A stretch of DNA of 57,231 nucleotides, from assembly GCA_027024145.1 (NCBI GenBank), contig JALVTF010000006.1, positions 1 through 57,231 of the forward strand. Reading direction: 5' to 3'. Numbering within the stretch: the first letter of the stretch is position 1; the number at the start of each line of letters is the position of its first letter. The position numbers and the translations under genes were made by a program. The notes beneath the pieces were generated by a model. That model saw only the letters and a list, made by a program, of their open reading frames with translations, did no database searches and was not told the DNA's origin. This document shows positions 26,222 to 35,922 of the stretch, piece by piece. This DNA is from Campylobacterales bacterium. Its GTDB lineage: Bacteria; Campylobacterota; Campylobacteria; Campylobacterales; Nitratiruptoraceae.

Positions 26222-27335
26222 CACCTCTTCGTATCGCCACATTCGCTCCCATCCCCACTTTTAGATCGGGGGTAGGATCATCGAGGGTGATGCGCACCAC
26301 GAAGCGCTGGTCGAGTTTGGTAAACTCGCCGCTGGCGATGTCGCGCGGCACAAGGGCGAACGTAGCGGCGCTGGCTGGGAGGATGTCTTGGACTTTGCCG
26401 TGGTAGTCACGATCGGGATAGGCATCTACGTGGATGAGCACCTTGTTGCCTTTCTTGACGCCTTGGAGTTTCTTTTCGCTGAGCAGTACCTCCACGTGCA
26501 GATCCTTAGGATCGACAAGCGCATAGATAGGAGAGCCTTTTTTGACGACACGACCTGTGTTGATATATTTTTTGGCTACTCTTCCATCAAAGGGGGCATA
26601 GAGATTGCAGTAAGCGATCTTGTTTTGCATCTCTTCGAGCGCCTTGCTTTTCGCAGCGATTTGCTGCGTCAACGCCGCTATCTCTTTATCCAAAATCGCT
26701 ACGCTTTTTTTGGCATTTTTCGCCGCTTCCACGTTGTCTTGGGCCGCCAATAGTTGCGACTTGAGTGCTTGGATCTTGGCTTTTTGTGCTTTGAGGGTGG
26801 CAAGCAAGACGGTTTTTTGTGTCGTAAGTTCGTCGATCTTTTGTTTTTGCACCAGATTGCCGTGATAGAGTTTTTGGAAGCGTCGCAAATCGCGTATCGC
26901 AAGCTGCAGCTTCGCTTGCGAAATGCCTATCTGCGCACGCTGCGCCGCTATTTGATGCACAAGTGCAGCCACTCTATCCTCGGCGCTCTTGATGCCTATC
27001 TCCACATCGCGAGCCGTTTTTTGCCGTTTGATCTTCAAAGCCTCTAATTTGCTGCGAAGCGCATCTATCATGCGTACCAGTTCATCGCGCGCCACCTTGA
27101 AATCGCGATCGTCGATGTGGGCTATGAGTTCGCCTTTTTTGACTCTTTCACCCTCGATTTTTCGCATGCTATCCACTCTGCCGCCCACCTTGAAGGCCAA
27201 GGTCGTAAGCGAATCGGTGCGGATAAAAGCCGCATCGCTCACGGCGTTGTGGGTCCTGTAGCGCACGTAGTTTATGCCAATAATCGCAAAAACGACAATC
27301 AAAAGTATCAAAACCACCGTACCTATGCGTTTCAT
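26217..27335 (-). CDS. emrA: Membrane-fusion adaptor protein (EmrA/HlyD family)
   Basis: A 372-residue protein with one N-terminal membrane helix (MKRIGTVVLILLIVVFAIIGINY). Half-lipoyl motifs (KVGGRVDSMRKIEGERVKKGE...) and a long coiled coil follow, then a second lipoyl half and a beta barrel. Its start at ATG 27335 follows AAAGGGAAGC. Adaptors of this kind link EmrB to TolC. The operator-like palindrome overlaps its probable -10 element, so the divergent TetR protein is the likely repressor. The last codons abut the repeat array of the inserted element. Confidence 0.88.
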   Translation of the reverse strand: MKRIGTVVLILLIVVFAIIGINYVRYRTHNAVSDAAFIRTDSLTTLAFKVGGRVDSMRKIEGERVKKGELIAHIDDRDFKVARDELVRMIDALRSKLEALKIKRQKTARDVEIGIKSAEDRVAALVHQIAAQRAQIGISQAKLQLAIRDLRRFQKLYHGNLVQKQKIDELTTQKTVLLATLKAQKAKIQALKSQLLAAQDNVEAAKNAKKSVAILDKEIAALTQQIAAKSKALEEMQNKIAYCNLYAPFDGRVAKKYINTGRVVKKGSPIYALVDPKDLHVEVLLSEKKLQGVKKGNKVLIHVDAYPDRDYHGKVQDILPASAATFALVPRDIASGEFTKLDQRFVVRITLDDPTPDLKVGMGANVAIRRGD

Positions 27336-27436
27336 GCTTCCCTTTCTGTTTCGCACTATAGTGAATTATATTCACTTTTTTATTAACTAATTCTTATTTA
27401 AGAGTTTTTGTCCTATCATTTGCATAAGGAGTCCTC
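27336..27436. promoter_or_regulatory. Divergent emrA/tetR control region with TetR-type operator
   Basis: A 17-bp perfect palindrome, AGTGAATTATATTCACT (27360-27376), sits between the divergent genes. Read toward emrA it contains TATAAT (27365-27370, minus strand), so the operator would cover the -10 box. A 15-bp core with one mismatch recurs at 34732-34746. Toward tetR a weak -10 TATCAT lies at 27414-27419, and AAGGAG is the ribosome binding site. Confidence 0.72.
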
Positions 27437-28003
27437 ATGATCAAAGAGCAGGTACGCGAATACAAAAAAGAGCTGATTTTGCAAAAGGCCAGCGAATATC
27501 TCGAAAAAGAGGGATTTGCCAAAGCCAAAATGGCCGATATCGCAAAGTACTGTGGGATCTCTGTAGGAGCGCTCTATAAGCTTTTTGCCAGCAAAGAGGA
27601 GCTCTTTTATGAATATGTGCGCTACCAGGTCAATATTTTCGATGCGAAACTCGAAGAGCTCTTCGCCATTATCGATACGCCCCAGGAGCGCATCAAAGCC
27701 TATTTGCGCCTAAAATTTTCCACGTTTGCGCAAAAGCGCAGCATCCTCACAGACACCCTCGCCGGTGATCCGCTCTTTTTCGCTAAACTCGCAGCCAACA
27801 AGGAAAACCCTGCCCGCATCGTGATAGAGCGCATCGCTCATGAACTTGCCCGCATGGGGCTGCGCGACCCCATCAAAAAAGCCTACATCCTCACCTATAT
27901 CGCCTACGGCTACATCGAATACTGGCTCGTCAGCGGCGAAGATATCGAAAAATTTGCCGATGAGACCTACGAGCTTTTCATGCGAGGCGCGCGGTATGTT
28001 TAG
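27437..28003 (+). CDS. TetR-family transcriptional repressor
   Basis: A 188-residue protein with the TetR DNA-binding head at about residues 12-55: KASEYLEKEGFAKAKMADIAKYCGISVGALYKLFASKEEL. The variable C-terminal ligand domain follows. It is transcribed away from the emrAB-type operon and overlaps the HlyD gene by 8 bases. Such regulators repress efflux genes and release DNA when a drug binds. E. coli CecR, a TetR protein, controls the ybhGFSR exporter, which is the closest known parallel to the arrangement here. Confidence 0.9.
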   Translation: MIKEQVREYKKELILQKASEYLEKEGFAKAKMADIAKYCGISVGALYKLFASKEELFYEYVRYQVNIFDAKLEELFAIIDTPQERIKAYLRLKFSTFAQKRSILTDTLAGDPLFFAKLAANKENPARIVIERIAHELARMGLRDPIKKAYILTYIAYGYIEYWLVSGEDIEKFADETYELFMRGARYV

Positions 28004-29147
28004 GAAGTATCTGTTAGGATTTTTGCTTCTGGGACTTGTGGCCCTCGCCGGTGTGCTCATCTACCACAAACTTCACCCCAAAACGCTTCCCGCCAATCTC
28101 ATCGCCGGGGTGGGACGCATCGACGGGGATCTGGTCAATATCAATACCAAATACCCAGGTCGCATCGCCAAACTCATGGTGGATGAAGGCCAAAGCGTCA
28201 AAAAAGGCGTCCTCATAGCGTTACTCGAGAGCAAAGAGTACACGGCGCAAAAGGATGCTCTCACGGCGCAGATCGCAGCACAGCAAAAAGTGCTCCAGGC
28301 AAAGAGCGTGGCTCTGAAAATCGAAGAGTCCTCACTGCCCCAAAATGTCCAAAAAGCACTGGCGGCCAAAAGAGCCAAAGAGGCCCAAAAACGAGCACTC
28401 CAAAGCCAGATCGCCACACTCACGGCCCAAGTGGCGCAAGATGACAAAGATCTGCATAGACTCAACCAACTGCTACTAAGACATCTGATCCAAAAACACA
28501 GCGTCGAACTGGCCAGACTCAAACTCCGAGCAGATCGGAGCAAACTTCAAGCTCAACGTCAAAAACTCCAGGCAATAGATGCAGCCATCCAAGCAGCCGA
28601 CGCCACGCTTGCACAGGCGCGCAGCGCTCTGAAAAAAATAGAAGCACGCAAGCTTCAAATAGCGGCACTCCAAGCCCAAATCAAAGCACTCCAAGCCAAA
28701 AAAGCGCAAATCCAAGCCATCCTCGATGAGCTGCAAATCCGCTCACCCCTCACTGGCTATATCGTGGACAAAGTGGCACTACCCGGCGAAGTGGTGGGAG
28801 CGGGCATGAGTATCGTCACCGCCATCGATCCATCCACGCTCTATCTCAAAATCTACGTGGATACGCGCAAAAACGGCCGCGTCCACATCGGTGACAGAGC
28901 CGAAATCTTCCTCGATGCCTATCCCAATGACCCGATATCGGCCAAAGTCACACACATCGCCCAAAAAGCGGAGTTCACCCCCAAAGAGGTAGAAGTCCGC
29001 AGCGATCGCATCCAGCGTGTCTTTGGGGTGCATATCAAACCACTCCATCCCGACCCACGCCTCAAGCTCGGTTTACCGGCAATTGGTATAATAACCACCA
29101 ACGGCAAAGATTTGCCGACGAGTTTGCAACAACTTCCACCATTGTAG
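27996..29147 (+). CDS. HlyD-family membrane-fusion protein, YbhG-like
   Basis: A 383-residue protein with one N-terminal helix (MFRKYLLGFLLLGLVALAGVLIYH), a biotinyl-lipoyl-like domain with G-R-I-A-K-L-M-V-D-E-G-Q-S-V-K-K-G, a long Ala/Gln-rich coiled coil (about 90-250) and a C-terminal beta-barrel domain. Start ATG 27996 overlaps the tetR stop. It is co-transcribed with tetR but has no transporter beside it. The YbhF/S/R-like ABC genes 8 kb downstream lack an adaptor, and this protein would fit. Confidence 0.85.
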   Translation: MFRKYLLGFLLLGLVALAGVLIYHKLHPKTLPANLIAGVGRIDGDLVNINTKYPGRIAKLMVDEGQSVKKGVLIALLESKEYTAQKDALTAQIAAQQKVLQAKSVALKIEESSLPQNVQKALAAKRAKEAQKRALQSQIATLTAQVAQDDKDLHRLNQLLLRHLIQKHSVELARLKLRADRSKLQAQRQKLQAIDAAIQAADATLAQARSALKKIEARKLQIAALQAQIKALQAKKAQIQAILDELQIRSPLTGYIVDKVALPGEVVGAGMSIVTAIDPSTLYLKIYVDTRKNGRVHIGDRAEIFLDAYPNDPISAKVTHIAQKAEFTPKEVEVRSDRIQRVFGVHIKPLHPDPRLKLGLPAIGIITTNGKDLPTSLQQLPPL

Positions 29148-29154
29148 GATAGCA

Positions 29155-30471
29155 ATGAACATCATCATCGCCGGTGCGGGTCGCGTAGGCTATCGATTGG
29201 CGCAAACACTCTCTATCAAACACAACGTCACCATCATCGACCAAAACCGTGACGCTTTAGGACGTCTGTACGAATCGATCGACGTGCTTCCTATCGTGGG
29301 CAATATCGAAGACCCCGACACCTTCAAGGCTCTCGATGGCCACTACGACATCTTCATCGCCGTCACAGACAACGACGAAGCCAACATCCTCTCCACGCTC
29401 ATCGCAGATGACGAAATCGACGTGGACAAAAAGATCATACGCTTGCGCAACCCCTACTTCGCCAAAAGCTCCATCGCCAGCAAACTCGGTATCGACGAAG
29501 CGGTCTTTCCCTTTCGCCTGGCGGCCTCGGCCATAGGCGATCTGCTCGATTTTCCCAAAGCCAACAATATCAAAAAATTTATCTTCACCCCTTTCAAACT
29601 CATCTCGGTGCGTGTGGACGAACCACTGCTGCACACCACAGAAGAGATCGAAGGCTCCACCATCGTTGTAGCCGGCATCGAACGAGACAAACGCTTCTTC
29701 ATCCCCGAGGGTGATGTGCGTTTAGAGCAAAACGATTTGATCTATCTTTTTGGCGACGAGGATGCCATCCGCGACGTCTGTCACAAAATCAACAAGAACG
29801 ATCCCGGCTCCATCACCAAAGTGGCAATTTTCGGTGCCAAACTTTTGGGAATCGAAGTGGCCAAGGCGTTCTCAGACCGCAAAGTCCAGATCAAACTCAT
29901 CGAAACCGATCCCGAACTGTGTAAAAAGGCATCGGAAATCTTGCAAGATCGCGTCACCATCATCAATAGCAAATATATCGAGCATGAAGTCTATGAAGAG
30001 GAAAACATCCGCCTCGCCGACATGGTCATAGCCACCAGCAGCGAAGATGAAGAGAATATCATCGAATGCCTCGAAGCCAAGGAGTTCGGGGTCAAAAAGA
30101 CAGTGGCTGTGAACAACAATATCGAATTTTACAACCTCATGCACAAACTCGGCATCGTAGCCGTACGAGGCCCAAAAGCAAGTGCCTACTACGCAATCCT
30201 CGAAAAGATCGGATCAAGCAATATCATCTCAGAGCGCCACTACTGTGGAGGAAGAGGTACCATTTTCATGCGCAAAGTATTCGAAGATTCGCTGCTTATC
30301 GGCAAAGCCGTCAAGCCCTTGAAACTCGACGAGTGCACGACCTTCATCATCCGCGAAGGTGCCATCAGACCTTTTAGAGAGAAAACAACGCTCCATAAAG
30401 AAGACGTTATCGTCGTCTTTTTGAAAACCTACCAGGAAGAACAGGTCAAAAAGTGGATCTACAATCTCTAA
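29155..30471 (+). CDS. trkA: Trk potassium uptake regulator TrkA
   Basis: A 438-residue cytoplasmic NAD-binding protein with two TrkA-N plus TrkA-C units. The first begins MNIIIAGAGRVGYRLAQTL, and the second is near residue 225 (KVAIFGAKLLGIEVAKAF), where the glycine pattern is weaker. It gates TrkH. The start lies 7 bases after the HlyD stop, so it is transcribed from the tetR-side promoter or from an internal one. TrkH begins inside its last codons. Confidence 0.92.
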   Translation: MNIIIAGAGRVGYRLAQTLSIKHNVTIIDQNRDALGRLYESIDVLPIVGNIEDPDTFKALDGHYDIFIAVTDNDEANILSTLIADDEIDVDKKIIRLRNPYFAKSSIASKLGIDEAVFPFRLAASAIGDLLDFPKANNIKKFIFTPFKLISVRVDEPLLHTTEEIEGSTIVVAGIERDKRFFIPEGDVRLEQNDLIYLFGDEDAIRDVCHKINKNDPGSITKVAIFGAKLLGIEVAKAFSDRKVQIKLIETDPELCKKASEILQDRVTIINSKYIEHEVYEEENIRLADMVIATSSEDEENIIECLEAKEFGVKKTVAVNNNIEFYNLMHKLGIVAVRGPKASAYYAILEKIGSSNIISERHYCGGRGTIFMRKVFEDSLLIGKAVKPLKLDECTTFIIREGAIRPFREKTTLHKEDVIVVFLKTYQEEQVKKWIYNL

Positions 30472-31907
30472 AAAACCTCGTCAAATTCACGAGCCTCACA
30501 GGGCTCGGGCTGGGCATCTTTTTCCTCATCCCGCTCGGTGTAGGGATGGTCTATCAAGAAAACATCTACGACTTCATGCTCTTTTATCTTCTTTTCATGC
30601 TCGTCAACTTCGCCATGTACATGAGCGTCTACAAGCACCCTTTTGCTATGAACATCAAGGAGTCTATCCTCGCTGTGAATCTGATTTGGATTTTGCTCGG
30701 TGTGGCGGGAGGCGGAGCGCTCTACTTCACCTCCGATATCTCCATCCCCGACGCTTTTTTCGAAGCCATTAGCGGCTTTACCACCACGGGAGCCACCATC
30801 TACACCGATATCGAGAGCCTTTCCAAAACCACGCTGATGCTGCGCTCGCTCATGCACTGGCTGGGCGGTATGGGTATCATCGTGCTGGGTGTAGGGCTTT
30901 TTACCATACTCAACCCCTCCGGTTCGCTCACCCTTTTTAAGTCCGAGTCCACGGGCATCAACATCGAAAAGCTCACACCCAAAATCAAAGACACCGCCTC
31001 ACGCCTGTGGGGTATCTATGTGGCTTTGACACTCATAGATGCGCTGCTACTCTACATCGGCGGCATGAGCCCCTTCGATGCCATAAACCACGCCTTTGCC
31101 ACCATCTCCACGGGAGGGTTTTCCACCAAAAACGCGAGTCTCGGCGCATGGCAGGACAATCCTTTTATCCTTTGGGTGACGACGATTTTCATGTTTCTAA
31201 GCGGTGTGAACTTCCTCGCGCACCTGCGCGCCCTGCACAAGGATTTCAGTGGCTACAAAAGCGAAGAGGTGCGCTGGTACACGCTGCTCTTCTTGCTCTT
31301 TTCCATCGCTTTGACGCTCGTGCACACCTTCAAAGGGCACGACTCGCTGTGGCATGCTGCGACGCATGCGTTCTTTACCATCTCTTCCATCATCACCACC
31401 ACGGGGTTCGCTTCCACCGACTACTCTCAGTGGTCGCCACTGGCGATCGCCATAATCATCATCCCCATGTACATCGGCGCCAATGCCGGCAGCACCGCCG
31501 GCGGCGTCAAAGTGATCCGCTACGTAGTGCTCTTTAAGAACCTTTTTGCGCAGATCAAACAAAACCTCCACCCCAATGCCGTGGTGGGCGTCTATATCGA
31601 CCACAAACGCATCGGCGGTAAGATTTTGGGTAGCGTGCAGGGATTTTTCTTTATCTATGTCGTCACCAACTTGCTTCTGGCACTCTTTTTGTTTTCGCAC
31701 GGCTACGACTTTCTCACCTCCGTCACGGCAGCTATCGCATGTATCGGCAATATCGGCCCGGGATTCGGACATGTGGGGCCGGCGGACAACTTCGCCTTCT
31801 TTAGCGATTTTGAAAAGATAGTGCTCGCGATTTTCATGATCATCGGGCGCTTGGAGTTCTATACCTTTTTAGCGCTCTTTTCACGGGATTTTTGGAAAAA
31901 GTATTAA
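30453..31907 (+). CDS. trkH: Trk potassium transporter TrkH
   Basis: A 484-residue membrane protein with four pore-loop repeats. Their filter segments read S-G-F-T-T-T-G-A, A-T-I-S-T-G-G-F-S, I-I-T-T-T-G-F-A and G-N-I-G-P-G-F. These identify the Ktr/Trk/HKT family. It takes up potassium with TrkA bound on the cytoplasmic face. The start is GTG at 30453, inside the trkA end (19-base overlap), so translation is coupled. Confidence 0.92.
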   Translation: MDLQSLKNLVKFTSLTGLGLGIFFLIPLGVGMVYQENIYDFMLFYLLFMLVNFAMYMSVYKHPFAMNIKESILAVNLIWILLGVAGGGALYFTSDISIPDAFFEAISGFTTTGATIYTDIESLSKTTLMLRSLMHWLGGMGIIVLGVGLFTILNPSGSLTLFKSESTGINIEKLTPKIKDTASRLWGIYVALTLIDALLLYIGGMSPFDAINHAFATISTGGFSTKNASLGAWQDNPFILWVTTIFMFLSGVNFLAHLRALHKDFSGYKSEEVRWYTLLFLLFSIALTLVHTFKGHDSLWHAATHAFFTISSIITTTGFASTDYSQWSPLAIAIIIIPMYIGANAGSTAGGVKVIRYVVLFKNLFAQIKQNLHPNAVVGVYIDHKRIGGKILGSVQGFFFIYVVTNLLLALFLFSHGYDFLTSVTAAIACIGNIGPGFGHVGPADNFAFFSDFEKIVLAIFMIIGRLEFYTFLALFSRDFWKKY

Positions 31908-31946
31908 TTGTATCCGATAATAATGGACACAGAAAAAAGGTAGCAG

Positions 31947-33326
31947 ATGTTTCGCGGACATATCACTGAACAAACGGCAATTCTCCTTTCGGTCACCAAA
32001 TGGATCTTTCTCTCCTCCTTTATCGGCGTCGTCATTGGCGCGATCGTCACCTTTTTTCTCAAAACCATCGAATATTCGGAGCATTATCAGCACAAACTCC
32101 CTTTTCCCTACTACTACTTGCTTCCTTTTGTCCTGCCCTTCGCGGTCTGGCTCATTCGCACCTTCGCCCCCAGTGCCGAAGGACACGGCACGGAAAAGGT
32201 GATCGAAGCGGTCCACAAGCACCACGGCAAGATCGATATCAAAGTGGTGCCCATCAAGCTCATCGCCACGGTGCTCACCATCTTCGCAGGCGGTTCGGTG
32301 GGTAAAGAGGGACCTGCCGGCCAAATCGGTGCAGCCAGCGCATCTGGGCTCAGTGATATTTTACGCTTTAGCGATGCAGACCGTAAAAAGATCGTCATCT
32401 GCGGTATCAGCGCTGGTTTCGCATCCGTTTTTGGCACGCCCATCGCCGGAGCGATCTTCGGGGTAGAAGTGCTCATCATCGGCGTCATTTTGTACGATGT
32501 GTTATTGCCCTCTTTTATAGCGGGATTTGCAGCATTCACCACGGCACAGTATTTAGGTATCGATTATACCTACTACGATCTGCACTACTACCAAAGCATC
32601 GATCTCGATCCCATCCTCATAGCCAAAGTGGTGGCTGCAGGGCTCTTTTTCGGACTCGTCTCCGATCTCATGGTCACCATCATCAATCTCACCCACAAAG
32701 GGATCGAAAAGATCAAGCTCAACGTCTACCTCAAAGCCTTTCTCATCGGTCTGCTCTTAGTGGGTATCGGCAGGCTCTTTGGGCAGCAGTACTTGGGCCT
32801 TGGGATGGATACTATCTCCAACACCCTCAATCCCGATCCCTACTTTGCGAAAGATCTGCCCTGGTACGCCTTCATTCTCAAGACCATTACCACCGCTTTG
32901 ACTTTAGGCGGAGGCGGAAGTGGTGGCGTCATTACGCCTGTCTTTTACGTAGGCGCCACCAGTGGGCATGCCTTTGGGGCATGGTTTGACTACCAGCACA
33001 TCACCCTCTTCGCGGCACTTGGATTTGTAAGTGTCCTCTCAGGCGCTACCAACGCACCCATCGCCGCTACTATCATGGCTGTGGAGCTCTTTGGGCTTGA
33101 GATCGCTCACTACGCCGCTTTGAGCGCTGTGATTAGCTTCCTCGTCACAGGGCATCGCAGTGTCTTTCCATCTCAAATTTTGGCGATGAAAAAGAGCGAG
33201 ATCTTGGAAGTCAAAATCGGCAAAGAGATAGAAGAGGCGGAGGTGGAACTGGAAAGAAAAGAGGTCTCCCGTTTCCAAAAAATCCGCCGCAGAATCTTAC
33301 GCAAAAAGATGAAATTAGGCAAGTAG
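31947..33326 (+). CDS. ClC-family chloride channel or chloride/proton exchanger
   Basis: A 459-residue membrane protein with the ClC motif GKEGPAGQIG, including the gating glutamate Glu120, and the later Gly-rich loop GGGGSGGVITP. About ten or more hydrophobic segments are present and there is no CBS domain. The charged C-terminal tail is Lys/Glu-rich. It may balance charge during Trk potassium uptake, which would explain its position behind trkAH (39 bases). Exchanger or channel mode cannot be told by eye. Confidence 0.87.
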   Translation: MFRGHITEQTAILLSVTKWIFLSSFIGVVIGAIVTFFLKTIEYSEHYQHKLPFPYYYLLPFVLPFAVWLIRTFAPSAEGHGTEKVIEAVHKHHGKIDIKVVPIKLIATVLTIFAGGSVGKEGPAGQIGAASASGLSDILRFSDADRKKIVICGISAGFASVFGTPIAGAIFGVEVLIIGVILYDVLLPSFIAGFAAFTTAQYLGIDYTYYDLHYYQSIDLDPILIAKVVAAGLFFGLVSDLMVTIINLTHKGIEKIKLNVYLKAFLIGLLLVGIGRLFGQQYLGLGMDTISNTLNPDPYFAKDLPWYAFILKTITTALTLGGGGSGGVITPVFYVGATSGHAFGAWFDYQHITLFAALGFVSVLSGATNAPIAATIMAVELFGLEIAHYAALSAVISFLVTGHRSVFPSQILAMKKSEILEVKIGKEIEEAEVELERKEVSRFQKIRRRILRKKMKLGK

Positions 33327-33327
33327 C

Positions 33328-34665
33328 CTACTTTTTATATAAGATTTGGCTCAGGCGTTTTTCTATCTCCTTGGCATCCCACAGGATATGTTTGCGAACG
33401 ATACGCTGCGTACCCAGGCGCAGCACGATTTCGATGAGATAGGCACCAAAAAAGGCTCCCGCTACATACCAGCTGACACTTGGCATCGACTTGGAGGTAT
33501 ACAGCAGCGCCATGATCGCCGCACCGAAGGCTCCGATGGCCGCCAGCGCCACGAGAAAAGGATTCGCTCCCGTGCGCTTGATTTTAAAAAAGTGCCCAAG
33601 ATGGACGAATCCCTGGATAAAGAGTATCACGATCGATGCGATCGTGGCGATCTGATCGAGCTGTAAAAACAAAATCATCGGTACGATGAGCAGAGCCGAG
33701 ACGATGAGCCCTTCGGTGGAGCGAAAGACGTTGTACTCATAAATTTTGGGCAGTTCCCCTTTACGCGCTAAATCGTAACTGATCTGCGTGGCTGCATAGA
33801 GGGTAGCGTTGATAGCGCTCATAGCGCTGATGAGCGCCACGGCCGCCATGATGCGGAACCCGATCTCGCCAAATATCGGCTTGGCCGCTTCGGCCAAGGC
33901 GTAGTCTTTGGCGCGTATCACCTCAGATAGGGGTAAATTGCCCAATACTGCAACGGCCGTAGCCACATAGAGCACCACGACAAAAGAGATGGCTATCATC
34001 ATCGCACGTAAGATGTTTTTGGATGGATTTTCCATATCTTCGACGGTGTTGGCGATGAGGCTAAATCCCTGGTAGGCGAAAAAGACGAGCCCCAAAGCGT
34101 AGAAAAGATTGATTAGTGCCGGTGAGGCGCTGGCTTGGAGGCGAGCCGGATCTATATACGGCAGTGCCGCTCCCACGAAGAGTATGAGCGCGGCAAGCTT
34201 GATGATGACGATGATATTTTCGCTCTTTGCTACGATAGTGGCGCCTATGAGATTGATAAGCGTAAAGAACGCCAAGACGCCCAGTGCAAAGAGATCGATC
34301 CAAAAAGGATCGGAAGCTGCGTTCAGATACGTAGCTGCATAGGTGCCAAAGGACTTGCACACGGCGGCAAGCCCTATGAGCTGCGCCAGATAAAAGAGCA
34401 CCCCGGCACTGCCGCTAAAAAACCCTTCGCCATACTCTTGGACTAAATACTCGATCACCCCGCCGCGGCTGGGATAGACGATGGCGAGCTTGGCCAAAGA
34501 GTAACCAGCCAGCAGTGCGATGAGCCCACCGAGGATAAAGGTGTAGATGACGAGATTACCCGCTATTGCCCCCGCTTCGCCGATGACTATGAATATCCCG
34601 ATGCCCACCATCGAGCCGATTCCTAAAAAGACGGCACTCCAGAGTCCAAAAGCTTTTTTATGCAT
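33328..34665 (-). CDS. APC-superfamily amino-acid permease
   Basis: A 445-residue membrane protein with the APC start F-G-L-W-S-A-V-F-L-G-I-G-S-M-V-G-I-G-I-F. About twelve helices are present. Start ATG 34665 follows AAGGATCAC. It is convergent with the ClC gene, one base apart, and divergent from the MFS gene. The substrate is not evident; members of this group carry amino acids or polyamines by proton or sodium symport. Confidence 0.85.
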   Translation of the reverse strand: MHKKAFGLWSAVFLGIGSMVGIGIFIVIGEAGAIAGNLVIYTFILGGLIALLAGYSLAKLAIVYPSRGGVIEYLVQEYGEGFFSGSAGVLFYLAQLIGLAAVCKSFGTYAATYLNAASDPFWIDLFALGVLAFFTLINLIGATIVAKSENIIVIIKLAALILFVGAALPYIDPARLQASASPALINLFYALGLVFFAYQGFSLIANTVEDMENPSKNILRAMMIAISFVVVLYVATAVAVLGNLPLSEVIRAKDYALAEAAKPIFGEIGFRIMAAVALISAMSAINATLYAATQISYDLARKGELPKIYEYNVFRSTEGLIVSALLIVPMILFLQLDQIATIASIVILFIQGFVHLGHFFKIKRTGANPFLVALAAIGAFGAAIMALLYTSKSMPSVSWYVAGAFFGAYLIEIVLRLGTQRIVRKHILWDAKEIEKRLSQILYKK

Positions 34666-34731
34666 TGTGATCCTTTTTTTTCTTAGGATTATAAAACATC
34701 TACGCACCAAAAACTGCAACCAAAGGCACAA

Positions 34732-34746
34732 ATGAATATAATTCAC
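34732..34746 (+). promoter_or_regulatory. Second TetR-type operator overlapping a -10 box
   Basis: ATGAATATAATTCAC matches the palindrome in the tetR/emrA divergence (GTGAATATAATTCAC on that strand) in 14 of 15 positions. It contains TATAAT (34737-34742) in the same register as at emrA. It lies upstream of the MFS/ABC exporter genes, on their strand, so the same TetR protein probably controls them. The -35 region (34714-34719, CTGCAA) is poor. Confidence 0.7.
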
Positions 34747-34795
34747 GAAAATGACATTTATTTCATCCTCAGCTTTTTTATCATACTATATGCAT

Positions 34796-35922
34796 ATGAA
34801 CAAGAATATCCTCTACTTGGGACTCGTGAGCTTCTTTACCGACTTCGCCACGGCGATGATCAATCCCATCTTGCCCATTTTCGTGGTCTACTATCTCCAC
34901 GCAAGCGTGGAGAAACTTGGCTACATCGTAGCTATCGCTACCTTCGTCTCCTATATCTTTCGCATCGCCAGCGGCTATGTCAGCGATAGATTTGCCATAG
35001 TCAAGCCTATCGTGGTGGCAGGCTACGCCCTCTCGGCACTATCCAAGCCGCTTTTGGGGTTCGCGCATACTTGGCAAAGCGTTGCCGCGTTGCGCGCTTT
35101 GGAGCGCTTCGGCAAAGCGGTGCGCAGCGCCCCCAAAGACGCCCTCATCAGCGCCTATGCCACGAGGGTTGGCAGAGGATTTGGCCTGCACAAAACCCTC
35201 GATATCGCAGGAGAATTGGGTGGCTCTTTGCTGCTCTTTTTTGTGCTGCATCACATCTCCCAGAGCGAAGAGACCATTCGTCTGCTCTTTTTCGCACACT
35301 CATCCCGGGCCTCATTGCTCTTCTCATAGTACTTTTTTTGGTCCAGGATGCACCACCCAAAAAGCGAGGAACCTTTCGTTTCACTTCCCACGACAAACGT
35401 GCAGCCGCTACACTGCTTTTTTACTTCGCGTTTTTATTCTTTTTCTTTAGCGACTCCTACTTCGCCGTAGCGGCCAAGGAGGTGGGCGTCGATACAGCGG
35501 ACATCGCACTCCTTTTCATCCTCTCCACCGCCACCCAGACCCTCACCAGCTACGCCAGCGGCATGGCTTTCGATAGATTCGGCTACAAAACGCTGCTTCT
35601 TGTAGGATTTATTGCAGGCATCGCGGCGTTAGCGGCCCTGCATCTGGCGCATCCCTACATCGCCTTTATCTTCTCGGGACTTTTTAGCGTCTTTACCCTC
35701 AACGCCAACCGGGCCTATATCGCGCAAAAAGCCATGAATAAGGCCACCCTCTACGGCATTTTCTATGCCGGCGTAGCGCTCTTTGCCTCACTGGGAGCGC
35801 TGGTCATAGGATGGATATGGCACCACTATGGGATGGAGAGGACACTCTGGATAGCCTTAGCAGGATGCAGCATTGTGACACTTGTATTTTTTTGGGGATA
35901 CAAAGATGCTCCAAGTCAGTGA
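34796..35922 (+). pseudogene. MFS transporter gene interrupted by a single-base frameshift
   Basis: The first part (MNKNILYLGLVSFFTDFATAMI..., open until 35329) and the second part (from 35290, frame shifted, to 35922) together make a typical 12-helix MFS protein of about 375 residues. The break is at a T5 run (35288-35292). One extra T would read IRLLFFRTLIPGLIALL and restore the frame. No ribosome binding site is convincing; ATG 34790 and 34751 are alternative starts. It may be inactive, phase-variable or a sequencing error. The downstream ABC gene overlaps its end, so the operon reads on. Confidence 0.75.

Noticed and set aside
35285-35295. Programmed -1 ribosomal frameshifting in the MFS gene
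   Set aside because: The slip site C-TTT-TTC is not a canonical X-XXY-YYZ heptamer and no downstream pseudoknot is evident.
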